56,351 nucleotides of DNA from Bacilli bacterium (GTDB lineage: Bacteria > Bacillota_I > Bacilli_A > RFN20 > CAG-449). A program made the translations under genes and the position numbers. This document shows positions 17,170 to 25,488 of this stretch, piece after piece. Numbering within the stretch: the stretch's first letter is position 1; the number at the start of each line of letters is the position of its first letter. The notes below the pieces were generated by a model. It had not been told where the DNA came from, did no database searches, and saw only the letters and a program-made list of their open reading frames with translations. The stretch lies in contig CAAEFC010000029.1 in assembly GCA_900755065.1 (NCBI GenBank), forward strand, positions 1 to 56,351, written 5' to 3'.

Positions 17170-17886
17170 TCATTCTCCTTCCATTCGACTGCCGATGAGG
17201 CTCAATGCGTAGAACGTCGCCGTTTCGCTTCTCAGAATCCGCTTTCCCAACGAGACCGGTCGATAGCCTTGATTTTGCGCGAAAACGACCTCTTCCGGAG
17301 AAAACCCGCCTTCCGATCCGATGAGAATACCGACGGACGCCTCCTTTTTCATTCCTTCCAGCGCGGACAGAAGGCTCGTGCCGGTTTCATTTTCGTAAGC
17401 GATCAGCGCGACGTCGAAGCGATATTCGCCGATCCGGTCGAAAGGGACGACTGACTCCACGCGGGGAATGCGAAGTCTCCGCGATTGTTCGGCGGCCTCT
17501 CTGACGATGCTTTGGAACCGTCGGATCTTCCGCTCGACGTCCTCCCGACGGATTTTCGCCACACAGCGTTCCGATTGCACCAGAACGATTTCGTCGACGC
17601 CCAGTTCCGTCGCTTTCTGCAACACCAGATCGAGTTTATCCCCTTTCGGAAGACAATACAACAGCGTGACGCTTCCCGGAAGTTCCCGATCTTCTTCCAA
17701 CTCGCTCACTTTTTCCGCGAAAAGGGGATCGATCGAGCGGATTCTACAAAGATACGGCTTTCCCCCTTCGATGCAGACGATCGAATCGTCCGGTTTCATG
17801 CGCATCACCCTGACGATATGCCGGACCTGCTCTTCGGAAAAAACGAGACTTCCGTCTTCCGCGCTTCCGACGAAATAGCGTTGCAT
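17170..17886 (-). CDS. rsmE: 16S rRNA (uracil1498-N3)-methyltransferase
   Basis: A 238-residue SPOUT-class methyltransferase that methylates U1498 of 16S rRNA using S-adenosylmethionine. The N-terminal PUA-like part contains HIVRVMRMKPDD, and the C-terminal knot contains the typical LIGSEGGFSPEE and LGKRILRSETA. The length is normal. The start codon shares one base with the nfo stop, and the next gene follows closely. Confidence 0.95.
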   Translation of the reverse strand: MQRYFVGSAEDGSLVFSEEQVRHIVRVMRMKPDDSIVCIEGGKPYLCRIRSIDPLFAEKVSELEEDRELPGSVTLLYCLPKGDKLDLVLQKATELGVDEIVLVQSERCVAKIRREDVERKIRRFQSIVREAAEQSRRLRIPRVESVVPFDRIGEYRFDVALIAYENETGTSLLSALEGMKKEASVGILIGSEGGFSPEEVVFAQNQGYRPVSLGKRILRSETATFYALSLIGSRMEGE

Positions 17887-18713
17887 CAGTCCTTCCTCAT
17901 TTCTTTCAGCAAGGCGATCTCCTGTTTATATCCGTCGAGTTCGTTCGGCGTTTCCAGAAGAAAAGGCAGGTCTTTGAGTTTCGGGTGATTGACGATTTTC
18001 TCAAATGTTCCGATTCCCACATAACCCAAGCCGATTTTTTCGTGCCGATCCTTGTGACTCCCCCGCGGATTCTTGCTGTCGTTGAGATGAATGACTTTGA
18101 GCCGGTCAAGACCGATGATGCGGTCGAATTCGTCCAGAACGCCGTCAAGGTCTTCGTCGATCGGATAACCGCCGTCGAAAACGTGGCAGGTGTCGAGGCA
18201 AACGCCGATCCGCTCTTTCAGTTTCACGCGGTCGATGATCGCCCTGAGTTGTTCAAACGAAGCGCCGATCTCGCTTCCCTTTCCCGCCATGGTTTCCAGA
18301 AGAACCACCGTTTTCCCCTCGGGCTTCATCGCCTGATTCACCAGATCGGCGATCCGGTCGATGCCGACGGATACGCCCTGACCGACATGGCTGCCCGGAT
18401 GAAAATTGTAGTACACGGAAGGTAATCGGTCCAGCGTATGCAGATCTTCTTCAAAGACCTTCAAAGCGAATTCGAGAACGCGCGGATCGGAAGAAGCGCA
18501 ATTCAGCGTATACGGTGCATGAGCGACGATCGGCGCAAAATCGCGCGAAAGTGCAATGAATTCGTTCAGATCTTCTTCGTTCACCGGCTTGGCTTGCCCT
18601 CCGCGCGGATTTCGGGTAAAGAACTGAAACGTATTCGCGCCGATCGCGCAAGCCTGGCGATACATTTTCACGTATCCGCCGCCGGAAGAAAGATGACATC
18701 CGATCTGAAACAT
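17886..18713 (-). CDS. nfo: Deoxyribonuclease IV (AP endonuclease)
   Basis: A 275-residue zinc-dependent AP endonuclease that cuts at abasic sites in base excision repair. The family metal-ligand blocks are visible: YNFHPGSH, ETMAGKGSEIG, LDTCHVFDGGY, HLNDSKNPRGSHKDRH and LLETPNE. An in-frame extension up to 18917 runs through the clpB terminator and lacks family similarity; ATG at 18713 has GAGGTG six bases upstream and gives the usual N-terminus (FQIGCHLSSGGGY). It is the first gene of the operon with rsmE and mtaB. Confidence 0.95.
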   Translation of the reverse strand: MFQIGCHLSSGGGYVKMYRQACAIGANTFQFFTRNPRGGQAKPVNEEDLNEFIALSRDFAPIVAHAPYTLNCASSDPRVLEFALKVFEEDLHTLDRLPSVYYNFHPGSHVGQGVSVGIDRIADLVNQAMKPEGKTVVLLETMAGKGSEIGASFEQLRAIIDRVKLKERIGVCLDTCHVFDGGYPIDEDLDGVLDEFDRIIGLDRLKVIHLNDSKNPRGSHKDRHEKIGLGYVGIGTFEKIVNHPKLKDLPFLLETPNELDGYKQEIALLKEMRKD

Positions 18714-18764
18714 ACACAACACCTCATTCGTACTCATCTTATCATATTCTTCGCCGGATAAACA

Positions 18765-18805
18765 GAAAAAAGGTGAAGCGGAGTTGATAACTTCGCATTC
18801 ACCTC
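18765..18805 (-). terminator. Terminator of clpB
   Basis: AGGTGAA and TTCACCT enclose a 20-base loop, followed by TTTTT on the minus strand, just past the clpB stop. Confidence 0.7.
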
Positions 18806-18813
18806 TTTTTTCT

Positions 18814-21375
18814 CTACGCTTTGACGAAGACGAAATGCCCGTCTCGGAAAGAGACGGTAACCTTCGATTTCGGGCCCAGTCTTCCGGCGATGATGTCGCG
18901 CGCCAGCGGCGTTTCAATCTCTTTCTGGATATACCGTTTCAACGGACGCGCCCCGTAGATGCGGTCGAAGCCCTGTTCGACGATGACTTTCATCGCCGAA
19001 TCGTCCAAAGAGACGCGGATTTCCTGCTGTTGCAGGCGCTCGTCGAGTTCGTTCATGAACTTCCGGACGATCTTTCCGATGACCTCTTCGTTCAGCGAAT
19101 TGAAGTAGACGATGTCGTCGATCCGATTCAGGAATTCCGGTTTAAAATGCTGCCGGAGTTCGTAAGCCACCTTGCTTCGCGCATTTTCATCGTTCCCCTC
19201 CAAAAGGTACTGGCTTCCCAGATTGCTCGTCATGATGATAATGGTATTCTTGAAGTCGACGATCCGTCCTTGCGAATCGGTCAGACGACCGTCGTCCAGC
19301 ACTTGAAGCAATACGTTGAAGACGTCCGGGTGCGCTTTTTCGATTTCATCGAGCAGCACGATCGAATACGGTTTTCTCCGCACCGCTTCGGTCAACTGAC
19401 CGCCCTCTTCGTAACCGACGTATCCCGGAGGCGCACCCAAAAGACGGGAAACCGAGAACTTTTCCATGTATTCCGACATATCGATCCGGATCATCTGGTT
19501 TTCGGAATCGAACAGATGCAAAGCCAGCGATTTGGCCACCTCGGTTTTTCCCACGCCCGTCGGTCCTAAAAAGAGAAAACTTCCGATCGGACGGTTCATG
19601 TCGTTGATTCCCGCACGGGAACGAAGAATCGCATCGCACACTTTGTCCAGCGCTTCGTCCTGACCAATCACTCTTTGAGCCAGATTATCCTTTAAAGACA
19701 GGAGTTTGGCCGATTCGCTCTGTTTCAGTTTGCTTAACGGAATCCCCGTCCATTTGGAGATCACTCCGGCGATGTCTTCTTCTTTGACGACCTCGTCGAG
19801 CATTTTTTCTTCGTCAGACCCGGCCGCGCTGTTCTTTTCGATCCGCTTTTCCAGTTCGGGAATGACCGAAAATTTCAGACGGCTCGCTTCTTCGTAATCT
19901 GCCTGATTCATCGCTTTTTCCAGATCCAGACGGGCTTTTTCCAGATCGCTTTTCGCGGTTTTGGCTTTGGTCAATTCTTCTTTTTCCCGTTGCCATTTCG
20001 CCGTGAACTGCGCCTGTTCTTCCTTTAAATCCGCCATTTCCTTATCCAATTTTTCCAGGCGTTTCCGGCTGACGTCCGAATCTTCCTTGCTCAGAGAAAT
20101 TCTTTCGATCTCCAACTGCGCGATCTTGTGGTTGATTTCGTCGAGTTCGACCGGAAGAGAGTCGATCTGCATCCGGACCGCCGCGCAGGCCTCATCGACC
20201 AGATCGATGGCCTTATCCGGAAGAAACCGATCGGATATATAACGGTCGGACAAAACCGCCGCCGAAACCAGCGCCGAATCGAGAATCTGGACGCCGTGAT
20301 GATTTTCGTAACGCTCTTTCAATCCTCTCAGGATCGAAATCGTGTCTTTGACCGTCGGTTCTCCGACCGGCACTTTCTGCATTCGCCGCTCGAAAGCCGG
20401 ATCCTTTTCGATGTATTTCCGGTATTCGTCCAGCGTCGTCGCGCCGATGCAATGCAGATCGCCCCGCGCCAGCATCGGTTTGAGCAGATTCGCCGCGTCC
20501 ATCGCTCCGTCGGTTTTCCCCGCGCCGATCAAAGTGTGAATTTCATCGATAAACAAGATGATTCTTCCTTCCGACTTTTTGATTTCGTTGAGCGTCGCTT
20601 TCAGCCTTTCCTCGAATTCTCCCCGATATTTGGCTCCGGCGATCAACGACCCGAGATCCAGTTCAAAGATCGTTTTGTCTTTCAGGGAAAACGGAACGTC
20701 CTTTTTGAAAATCCGCCAGGCCAGACCTTCGACGATCGCCGTCTTGCCGACGCCCGGTTCTCCGATCAGCACCGGATTGTTCTTGCTTTTTCGCGAAAGA
20801 ATCTGAATCACCCGGCGGATCTCTTCGTCGCGCCCGATGACCGGATCGATCTTTCCTTCCGCGACGTCTTTCGTCAGATCGCGTCCGTACTTCTTCAACG
20901 TTTCGTATTTTTCCTCCGGATTCTGGTCGACCACTTTCTGTCCTCCCCGAATCTCGTCGATGGCCTTTTTCACTTTGCCCTTTTCAAAGTTCCGAATCGC
21001 CGTCAATTTGTTCAAAATCGAATGACGGGTATCGAAAATCGCCAGAATCAGATGTTCCACGCTGATAAAACTATCCGAATAGGCTTTTTTATATCGATCG
21101 GCGTTGCTGAGCAACTGGTTCAGGTCGTTGGACAGATACATGTTGTCGATGCTTTGACTCTTCGCTTTGGACTGAATAAAGCCCTGGACGGTTTCGTTGA
21201 ACAGCGAAGCGTCCGCGCCGATTTTTCTCAGAACGTTTTTCAGCATCGAATCCGGATCCGAAAGCATCGCCGCGATCAGATGCGGCACGTCGATTTCGCA
21301 GGAAAAATTCTCTTTGGCCTTCTCCTGAGCCGAAGACAGCACGCTCATTGCTTTTTCGGTAAATTGATTTTCCAT
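18814..21375 (-). CDS. clpB: ATP-dependent chaperone ClpB
   Basis: An 853-residue Hsp100 disaggregase that works with the DnaK system to rescue aggregated proteins. It has an N-terminal Clp repeat domain, a first AAA module with GEPGVGKT, a long coiled-coil middle domain (about residues 400-520, rich in Glu/Lys) and a second AAA module with GPTGVGKT, matching ClpB rather than ClpC. ATG at 21375 is used because AAGGAGGG precedes it; a start at 21399 would lie inside the first CIRCE element. Two CIRCE operators cover the promoter, so it belongs to the HrcA heat-shock regulon. Confidence 0.97.
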   Translation of the reverse strand: MENQFTEKAMSVLSSAQEKAKENFSCEIDVPHLIAAMLSDPDSMLKNVLRKIGADASLFNETVQGFIQSKAKSQSIDNMYLSNDLNQLLSNADRYKKAYSDSFISVEHLILAIFDTRHSILNKLTAIRNFEKGKVKKAIDEIRGGQKVVDQNPEEKYETLKKYGRDLTKDVAEGKIDPVIGRDEEIRRVIQILSRKSKNNPVLIGEPGVGKTAIVEGLAWRIFKKDVPFSLKDKTIFELDLGSLIAGAKYRGEFEERLKATLNEIKKSEGRIILFIDEIHTLIGAGKTDGAMDAANLLKPMLARGDLHCIGATTLDEYRKYIEKDPAFERRMQKVPVGEPTVKDTISILRGLKERYENHHGVQILDSALVSAAVLSDRYISDRFLPDKAIDLVDEACAAVRMQIDSLPVELDEINHKIAQLEIERISLSKEDSDVSRKRLEKLDKEMADLKEEQAQFTAKWQREKEELTKAKTAKSDLEKARLDLEKAMNQADYEEASRLKFSVIPELEKRIEKNSAAGSDEEKMLDEVVKEEDIAGVISKWTGIPLSKLKQSESAKLLSLKDNLAQRVIGQDEALDKVCDAILRSRAGINDMNRPIGSFLFLGPTGVGKTEVAKSLALHLFDSENQMIRIDMSEYMEKFSVSRLLGAPPGYVGYEEGGQLTEAVRRKPYSIVLLDEIEKAHPDVFNVLLQVLDDGRLTDSQGRIVDFKNTIIIMTSNLGSQYLLEGNDENARSKVAYELRQHFKPEFLNRIDDIVYFNSLNEEVIGKIVRKFMNELDERLQQQEIRVSLDDSAMKVIVEQGFDRIYGARPLKRYIQKEIETPLARDIIAGRLGPKSKVTVSFRDGHFVFVKA

Positions 21376-21392
21376 AAATCTCACCCTCCTTT

Positions 21393-21419
21393 TTAGCACT
21401 CGTAATCCGCAAGTGCTAA
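21393..21419 (-). promoter_or_regulatory. CIRCE element 1 (HrcA operator)
   Basis: TTAGCACTC, 9 bases, AAGTGCTAA: one mismatch to the CIRCE consensus TTAGCACTC-N9-GAGTGCTAA. It lies between the clpB transcription start and the ribosome site. Confidence 0.93.
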
Positions 21420-21423
21420 ATCC

Positions 21424-21451
21424 AGTATAACACTTTTTTTAGCACTGTCAA
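21424..21451 (-). promoter_or_regulatory. clpB promoter
   Basis: TTGACA, 16 bases, TATACT on the minus strand, lying between the two CIRCE elements, with the -35 inside the distal one. Confidence 0.8.
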
Positions 21452-21465
21452 TATTCGAGTGCTAT
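21439..21465 (-). promoter_or_regulatory. CIRCE element 2 (HrcA operator)
   Basis: TTAGCACTG, 9 bases, GAGTGCTAT: one mismatch in each arm to CIRCE. It covers the clpB -35 hexamer. Confidence 0.88.
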
Positions 21466-21548
21466 TTTGTGTTTCTTTTTTTAATTCTATTCCTGTCGGT
21501 CAAATTTAAGTTTCTCGCGAATATATTGAACTGAGGTGAAAAAAAGAT

Positions 21549-22814
21549 ATGTTTTTCCATTTTGTAAAAAAAGGCGATACGGTTTCCCGGCTGAGCCGGC
21601 AGTACAATGTGCCGATGAACCGCATCATCGCCGACAACAATCTCGAAGAGCCCTATTCTCTGGTCGTCGGAGAATGCCTGATCATTCGGCCGAAGACCCG
21701 CGTTTACATCGTCAAGCCGGGCGATACGATCGACAAGATCGCCGAAAAATTTTCGATTCCGGGCGAACAACTGATCAAAGACAATTCCATTTCCGATCCG
21801 ACGCGCATTCAGATCGGAACCCGGTTGGTTCTGAATTACGACAATTCCGATAAAAAGGCGATTATCGCCAACGGATTCTGCTATCAGGGGATCACCAATT
21901 CGACGCTGAACAAAGAACTGCCTTCGCTCAGTTACGTTTCCCCGTTTGCCTACCGGATCGGAAACGAAGGCAATCTGATCGCTTTGGACGATTCGCGAAT
22001 TATACAGAAAGCAAATGATTACGATACCGAGCCGATGCTCGTCGTCGCCAACGTCAAAGAGACCGGCGGCTTTTCCACCGATCTGTCCACCCGCATTCTC
22101 CGAACCCCTTCGGTTCAGGATACCCTGATCGGCGAAATCAACCAAACGATCCGGCGAAAGGGGTACAAGGCGCTGTGCATCGATTTTGAATACGTCGACG
22201 AAGACGACAAAAAGAATTACGCCGATTTTCTTTCCCGCGTCAAATCGGGAATCGACGTCCCTCTCTTCGTCGCCCTTGCGCCGAAGATCAGCGATCAGCA
22301 GACCGGACGTCTCTACACCGCGCACGATTACTATGCGATCGGAAACATCGCCGATTATGTCATTCTGATGACCTATGAATGGGGTTATACCTACGGAGAA
22401 CCGATGCCTGTCGCACCGTTGAATCAGGTGAAAAACGTAATCCGTTACGCGAAAAGCAAGATCGACGTCGGAAAGATCATCATGGGGATTCCGAATTACG
22501 GATACGACTGGACGCTTCCTTATCAGAAAGGAACCAAGGCGGAAAGTCTGTCCAACGTCGACGCCATCGCGCTAGCGAAAAAGTACAATTCCGAGATCCG
22601 CTTCGATTCCACCAGTCAGACACCTTACTTTCATTATAAAAAAGACAGCAAGACGCACGTGGTTCACTTTGAAGACGCCTGTTCCGTCAATGCCAAATTC
22701 AATCTGGTGCTGGACGAAAACCTCAGAGGAATCTCGATCTGGACGATCACAACTTACTTCCCGCAACTCTATCTTTTGATCGACGAATACTTCGAAGTTA
22801 AAAATAATTCATAA
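21549..22814 (+). CDS. LysM-GH18 peptidoglycan hydrolase, SleL/YaaH-like
   Basis: A 421-residue protein with two LysM domains (about 5-48, with VKKGDTVSRLSRQY, and 51-95, with VKPGDTIDKIAEKF) and a glycoside hydrolase family 18 domain. The catalytic strand is ALCIDFEYV, matching the DxE end of the GH18 motif in SleL and YaaH, which cleave cortex peptidoglycan between N-acetylglucosamine and muramic acid. There is no signal peptide, as in the spore enzymes. No spore gene is otherwise in view, so a role in general wall turnover is also possible. GAGGTG is upstream of the start. It diverges from clpB. Confidence 0.88.
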   Translation: MFFHFVKKGDTVSRLSRQYNVPMNRIIADNNLEEPYSLVVGECLIIRPKTRVYIVKPGDTIDKIAEKFSIPGEQLIKDNSISDPTRIQIGTRLVLNYDNSDKKAIIANGFCYQGITNSTLNKELPSLSYVSPFAYRIGNEGNLIALDDSRIIQKANDYDTEPMLVVANVKETGGFSTDLSTRILRTPSVQDTLIGEINQTIRRKGYKALCIDFEYVDEDDKKNYADFLSRVKSGIDVPLFVALAPKISDQQTGRLYTAHDYYAIGNIADYVILMTYEWGYTYGEPMPVAPLNQVKNVIRYAKSKIDVGKIIMGIPNYGYDWTLPYQKGTKAESLSNVDAIALAKKYNSEIRFDSTSQTPYFHYKKDSKTHVVHFEDACSVNAKFNLVLDENLRGISIWTITTYFPQLYLLIDEYFEVKNNS

Positions 22815-22842
22815 AAATATTTCTAATTTGAAAAAAATATAT

Positions 22843-22848
22843 TATAAT
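22843..22848 (+). promoter_or_regulatory. -10 box of tRNA-Thr
   Basis: A TATAAT hexamer lies 9 bases before the mature tRNA start. No matching -35 stands out in the AT-rich upstream. Confidence 0.55.
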
Positions 22849-22857
22849 AGGCGGTAA

Positions 22858-22933
22858 GCCGACTTAGCTCAGCTGGTAGAGCAACTGAATCGTAATCAGT
22901 GGGTCGGGGGTTCAATTCCTCTAGTCGGCACCA
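22858..22933 (+). tRNA. tRNA-Thr (CGU anticodon)
   Basis: Acceptor stem GCCGACT/AGTCGGC, D-arm AGCTCAGCTGGTAGAGC, anticodon loop ATCGTAA and a T-arm with GGTTCAATTCC; the CCA end is encoded. The anticodon CGU reads ACG (Thr). An integrase remnant lies downstream and points back to it, so the 3' end is a likely attachment site. Confidence 0.97.
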
Positions 22934-22945
22934 TCGGATTAAAAT

Positions 22946-22968
22946 ACGCGGATTTCTCCGCGTTTTTT
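22946..22968 (+). terminator. Terminator of tRNA-Thr
   Basis: ACGCGGA, TTTC and TCCGCGT form a stem followed by TTTTT. Confidence 0.88.
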
Positions 22969-23023
22969 GTTGTTTTCTGGATCCGTTGATACAGATTTGA
23001 TACAGTTTTTCTAAAAAACAGTT

Positions 23024-23284
23024 TCAGTCTGCCGTTAAGGCAGCAATCCATTTATCGATTCTTTCAAGGATCATTTTTTGCTTTTCTTTGGTAAGATCGA
23101 TGCAGACGTCCATTGTGACATTGTGAAACTTGTGTCCGAGATACTTTCCGATGTCTTCAAATAAAATTCCTTCGGCATACAGGTAACTGGCTATTCCGTG
23201 CCGCAGGCTATGAAAGGGGCAAAAGTAACAAACAGAGATAAAGTCCACATTTACGATTTCATGAAGGATCGAAAGACGAATCAA
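23024..23284 (-). pseudogene. Tyrosine recombinase (phage-type integrase), C-terminal remnant
   Basis: Only the last 86 codons of a tyrosine recombinase remain. HSLRHGIASYL is the Arg/His box and YLGHK the LGH box. The catalytic Tyr position is replaced: MDVCIDLTKEK should read MDVYIDLTKEK, and the codon is TGC (23102-23104), one change from TAC. The catalytic domain N-half and the DNA-binding domain are missing. The fragment ends 90 bases after tRNA-Thr, facing it, which is the classical att-site layout of integrated elements. Two copies of TTGATACAG-like sequence lie between tRNA and fragment. Confidence 0.85.
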
Positions 23285-23308
23285 AAGAATTATCAGGATT
23301 TAGGCAAT

Positions 23309-23442
23309 AAAAAAGACCGAACTGAATCGGTCAGTGCCAGGCAAGGTTCACACACCCGAAAATCGGGAGGTTAGGGTGAGACTGATAAAGCCGGACTTAC
23401 TTATGCTCGATCCTAGTGCCCTAAGTGATGATTGAATCACTG
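23309..23442 (-). ncRNA. Candidate small RNA 1 with own promoter and terminator
   Basis: A minus-strand unit of about 134 bases starting 7 bases after a TATGAT -10 and ending at a strong terminator (GACCGA, 6-base loop, TCGGTC, then TTTTTT). Inside are further hairpins: AGTGAT/ATCACT near the 5' end and CCCGA/TCGGG near the 3' end, plus a long-range CAGT/ACTG pair around the second. No coding frame with a ribosome site runs on this strand. It matches no RNA class I know. A 19-codon plus-strand ORF with GGGAGG before GTG (23375-23434) overlaps it and could be chance. Confidence 0.5.
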
Positions 23443-23448
23443 AGAGCA

Positions 23449-23477
23449 ATCATACAGAGGTTTAGCCAGTTTGTCAA
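23449..23477 (-). promoter_or_regulatory. Promoter of candidate small RNA 1
   Basis: TTGACA, 17 bases, TATGAT on the minus strand: near-consensus. Confidence 0.75.
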
Positions 23478-23563
23478 GAGAAGGAGGAAAAGAAACCGAA
23501 CGAAAAGAAGCGAGACCCAGTAGAAAGAAATCCGAAAAAGGTATGTGGAAAAAGCGAAAAAAG

Positions 23564-23723
23564 GTCAGACGTCTGGTCAAAAAAGAAAAAAAGAACTGAT
23601 TGCTCAGTTCTCAGCGCAGTGTTTCATACCCATTCTTGAAGAATGAGACCAGGACGAGCCTAATATACCGGCTGAATGTGTAACGCTCATAGAGAACACC
23701 CATCCTGAGTCAGACGTCTGACT
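23564..23723. repeat. Two copies of palindrome GTCAGACGTCTG flanking candidate RNA 2
   Basis: The perfect 16-bp palindrome AGTCAGACGTCTGACT is at 23708-23723, and a second copy of its 12-base core is at 23564-23575, 144 bases away. The first lies at the 5' side and the second just past the terminator of the candidate RNA. Confidence 0.6.
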
Positions 23724-23735
23724 AACAGATAGTCC
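23585..23735 (-). ncRNA. Candidate small RNA 2 with terminator
   Basis: On the minus strand a palindrome-rich stretch ends in a clear terminator (AGAACTGA, 4-base loop, TCAGTTCT, then TTTTTTTC). Internal hairpins include CATTCTT/AAGAATG with a 1-base loop and the 16-base palindrome at the 5' end. It shares short blocks with candidate RNA 1 (GTCTCA before an inner hairpin, GGGT after it, and A-Y-TAGG-M-TCG upstream). No clear promoter was found, so the 5' end is approximate. The rest of 23736-24080 is AT-rich, with only weak inverted repeats. Confidence 0.35.
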
Positions 23736-24080
23736 AATGAATCAAAAAGAAAAAATCAAGGAGAAAAAAAGAAAACGCCGAAGTCCATGCGAAGAAAGAC
23801 AGCACAAAAAAGCAGAAGAATCTTCCTGACAAAGAGTCAGAAAACATTGGATGTCGAAAAAACGAAAAATCCGTTTTTGCCCTTAAAAGTTAGTAAAAAA
23901 AGCCAACTACTTTAATATTATTCAGGTGCAAATTTCAAAATGCAAATTAGAATAACAAATTCGGCTTGGAAACCCGCGCACGAATACGCGAAGTCCCGTT
24001 TCCTCTTCTTTCTTTTTGATGCTTTTTATAAAAAAGGGCCTGAAACCTTTTGTTTCTGTACAGCCCTGCTTTTTCGATGC

Positions 24081-24157
24081 TGGCGCCCTTGACAGGATTC
24101 GAACCTGCGACCTACGGTTTCGGAAACCGGCACTCTATCCAACTGAGCTACAAGGGC
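24081..24157 (-). tRNA. tRNA-Arg (CCG anticodon)
   Basis: On the minus strand: acceptor GCCCTTG/CAAGGGC, D-arm GTAGCTCAGTTGGATAGAG, anticodon loop TTCCGAA, T-arm CAGGTTCGAATCCTG, CCA encoded. The outer pair of the anticodon stem (C27-T43) is mismatched. The anticodon CCG reads CGG (Arg). A 9-bp inverted repeat (24162-24182) lies just upstream. Confidence 0.95.
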
Positions 24158-24256
24158 AATGGTTCGTCGATTATCGACGAACGCAATTCTTATTTAATCA
24201 CATTTCGACGGCGAAATAAAGCATTTTGCGCTTTTAAAACGGATTTGATGCTTCCC

Positions 24257-24739
24257 TCACAGTTTTTCAAGCCAACGGCGGACTTCTCCGACCGGCGTAA
24301 TCATTTTCTCGCCGCCCGAAGAATCGAAACGGATATCCATTCCGTTTCGGACGATCGCGCCGACGCAGTTTTCCTCGATGTCTTTCAGGGCATGACCTTT
24401 CCAGCCTCCGTGCGTCTGAAACGGAACGACGATCTTTCCTCTGAAATTCTCCGTTTTGCAGAAAGTCAGCACGGCAGGTGCCATCGTATACCACCAGGTC
24501 GGCGTTCCGATAAGGATTCTCTCATAATCGGAAAGATCGTGTTTCAACGGGCGGATCTCCGGCATAAAGCCGCTTTCCACTTCACTTTGCCCTTGATCGA
24601 CGATCGCTTCGTAACTGCCGGAATAAGGAGTTACCGTCTCGATCTCATCAAGGTCGGCGTGAAGATACTCCGCCGCCATTTCCGCGATTCTTTTCGTATT
24701 CCCTCTTGAAAGGGAATAAAAGACCACCAGTGTTTTCAT
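24257..24739 (-). CDS. Flavodoxin-family protein
   Basis: A 160-residue flavodoxin. The N-terminal FMN-phosphate loop YSLSRGNTKRIA is that of the short flavodoxin_4 type, and the second loop is GTPTWWYTMAPAV. It carries one or two electrons on FMN in the cytoplasm, probably for a reductase partner. It overlaps the CMD-cupin gene by 4 bases (ATGA), the third gene of a redox operon with an aldo/keto reductase. A related but different flavodoxin is encoded at 40882-41418 next to other aldo/keto reductases. Confidence 0.9.
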   Translation of the reverse strand: MKTLVVFYSLSRGNTKRIAEMAAEYLHADLDEIETVTPYSGSYEAIVDQGQSEVESGFMPEIRPLKHDLSDYERILIGTPTWWYTMAPAVLTFCKTENFRGKIVVPFQTHGGWKGHALKDIEENCVGAIVRNGMDIRFDSSGGEKMITPVGEVRRWLEKL

Positions 24740-25488
24740 TCCTCAGTCCCCAAACAATCGTATTCGCTTTCGTTAACCCGTTCCAGCCATTCCGTTTTCG
24801 TCTCTTCGCCCGGAACTTCAACGGCGATATGGCTGAACCACGAATCCTTTTGGGCGCCATGCCAATGCTTGACGTTGGCCGGAATGGTTACGACGTCTCC
24901 GGGGATAAGCCTCTGCGCCGGTTTTCCCTCTTCCTGATACCAGCCTTCGCCTTCGACGCAAAGAAGGATCTGACCTCCGCCTTTCGTCGCCCGATGAATG
25001 TGCCAATCGTTCCGGCATCCCGGTTCAAAGGTAACGTTAGCCAGAAACACTTTGCACGTTTTCGGATCATTCAGAGGCTTTAAATAGGATTTCCCGGTGA
25101 AATGTCGGGCAAACGCGATGTTCGGATCGCCCATTCCGAACAAACCGCCGTGATTTTCGGACGATTCTTCATCCGCGTAAACCTCTTTGGCGAGGCGGAA
25201 AACCGCCCAGGCATTCGGCCAACCCGCATAAAAAGCGGCATGCGTAATCAGTTCCGCAATCTCTTCTTTGCTGATGCCGTTGTCTTTCGCGGCCATCAAA
25301 TGATGTTTCATCGAAGAATCGACGATTCCCTTTCCCATCAGTACGCTGATCGTGATCATCGATCGGTTCTTCAACGATAAACGATCCACCCTCGACCAGA
25401 CTTCACCGAACAGAACATCGTCGTTCAGTTCCGCGAATTTCGGCGCAAATTCGCCCAATGCATTTCTTCCTGCCGTTTGCTTTTTCAT
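24736..25488 (-). CDS. Carboxymuconolactone decarboxylase-cupin fusion protein
   Basis: A 250-residue fusion. Residues 1-110 are a carboxymuconolactone decarboxylase-like domain, with helices containing DSSMKHHLMAAKDNGISKEEI and HAAFYAGWPNAW, but without the CxxC/CxxxH peroxidase Cys of AhpD. Residues 140-235 are a cupin with metal ligands HIHRATKGGG, IPANVKHWH and HIAVEVPG. Such fusions occur beside aldo/keto reductases and flavodoxins in gut Bacillota; the substrate is not known. It overlaps both neighbours by 4 bases. Confidence 0.88.
   Translation of the reverse strand: MKKQTAGRNALGEFAPKFAELNDDVLFGEVWSRVDRLSLKNRSMITISVLMGKGIVDSSMKHHLMAAKDNGISKEEIAELITHAAFYAGWPNAWAVFRLAKEVYADEESSENHGGLFGMGDPNIAFARHFTGKSYLKPLNDPKTCKVFLANVTFEPGCRNDWHIHRATKGGGQILLCVEGEGWYQEEGKPAQRLIPGDVVTIPANVKHWHGAQKDSWFSHIAVEVPGEETKTEWLERVNESEYDCLGTEE

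Noticed and set aside
20128..21396. A 422-codon plus-strand frame opposite clpB
   Set aside because: ClpB is unequivocal in the other strand; the shadow has no start signal and low-complexity composition.
24016..24709. Plus-strand frames opposite the tRNA-Arg gene with protein-like text such as LTGFEPATYG and RIRTCDLR
   Set aside because: These are a well-known artefact of reading the antisense of a tRNA; the tRNA fold is complete.
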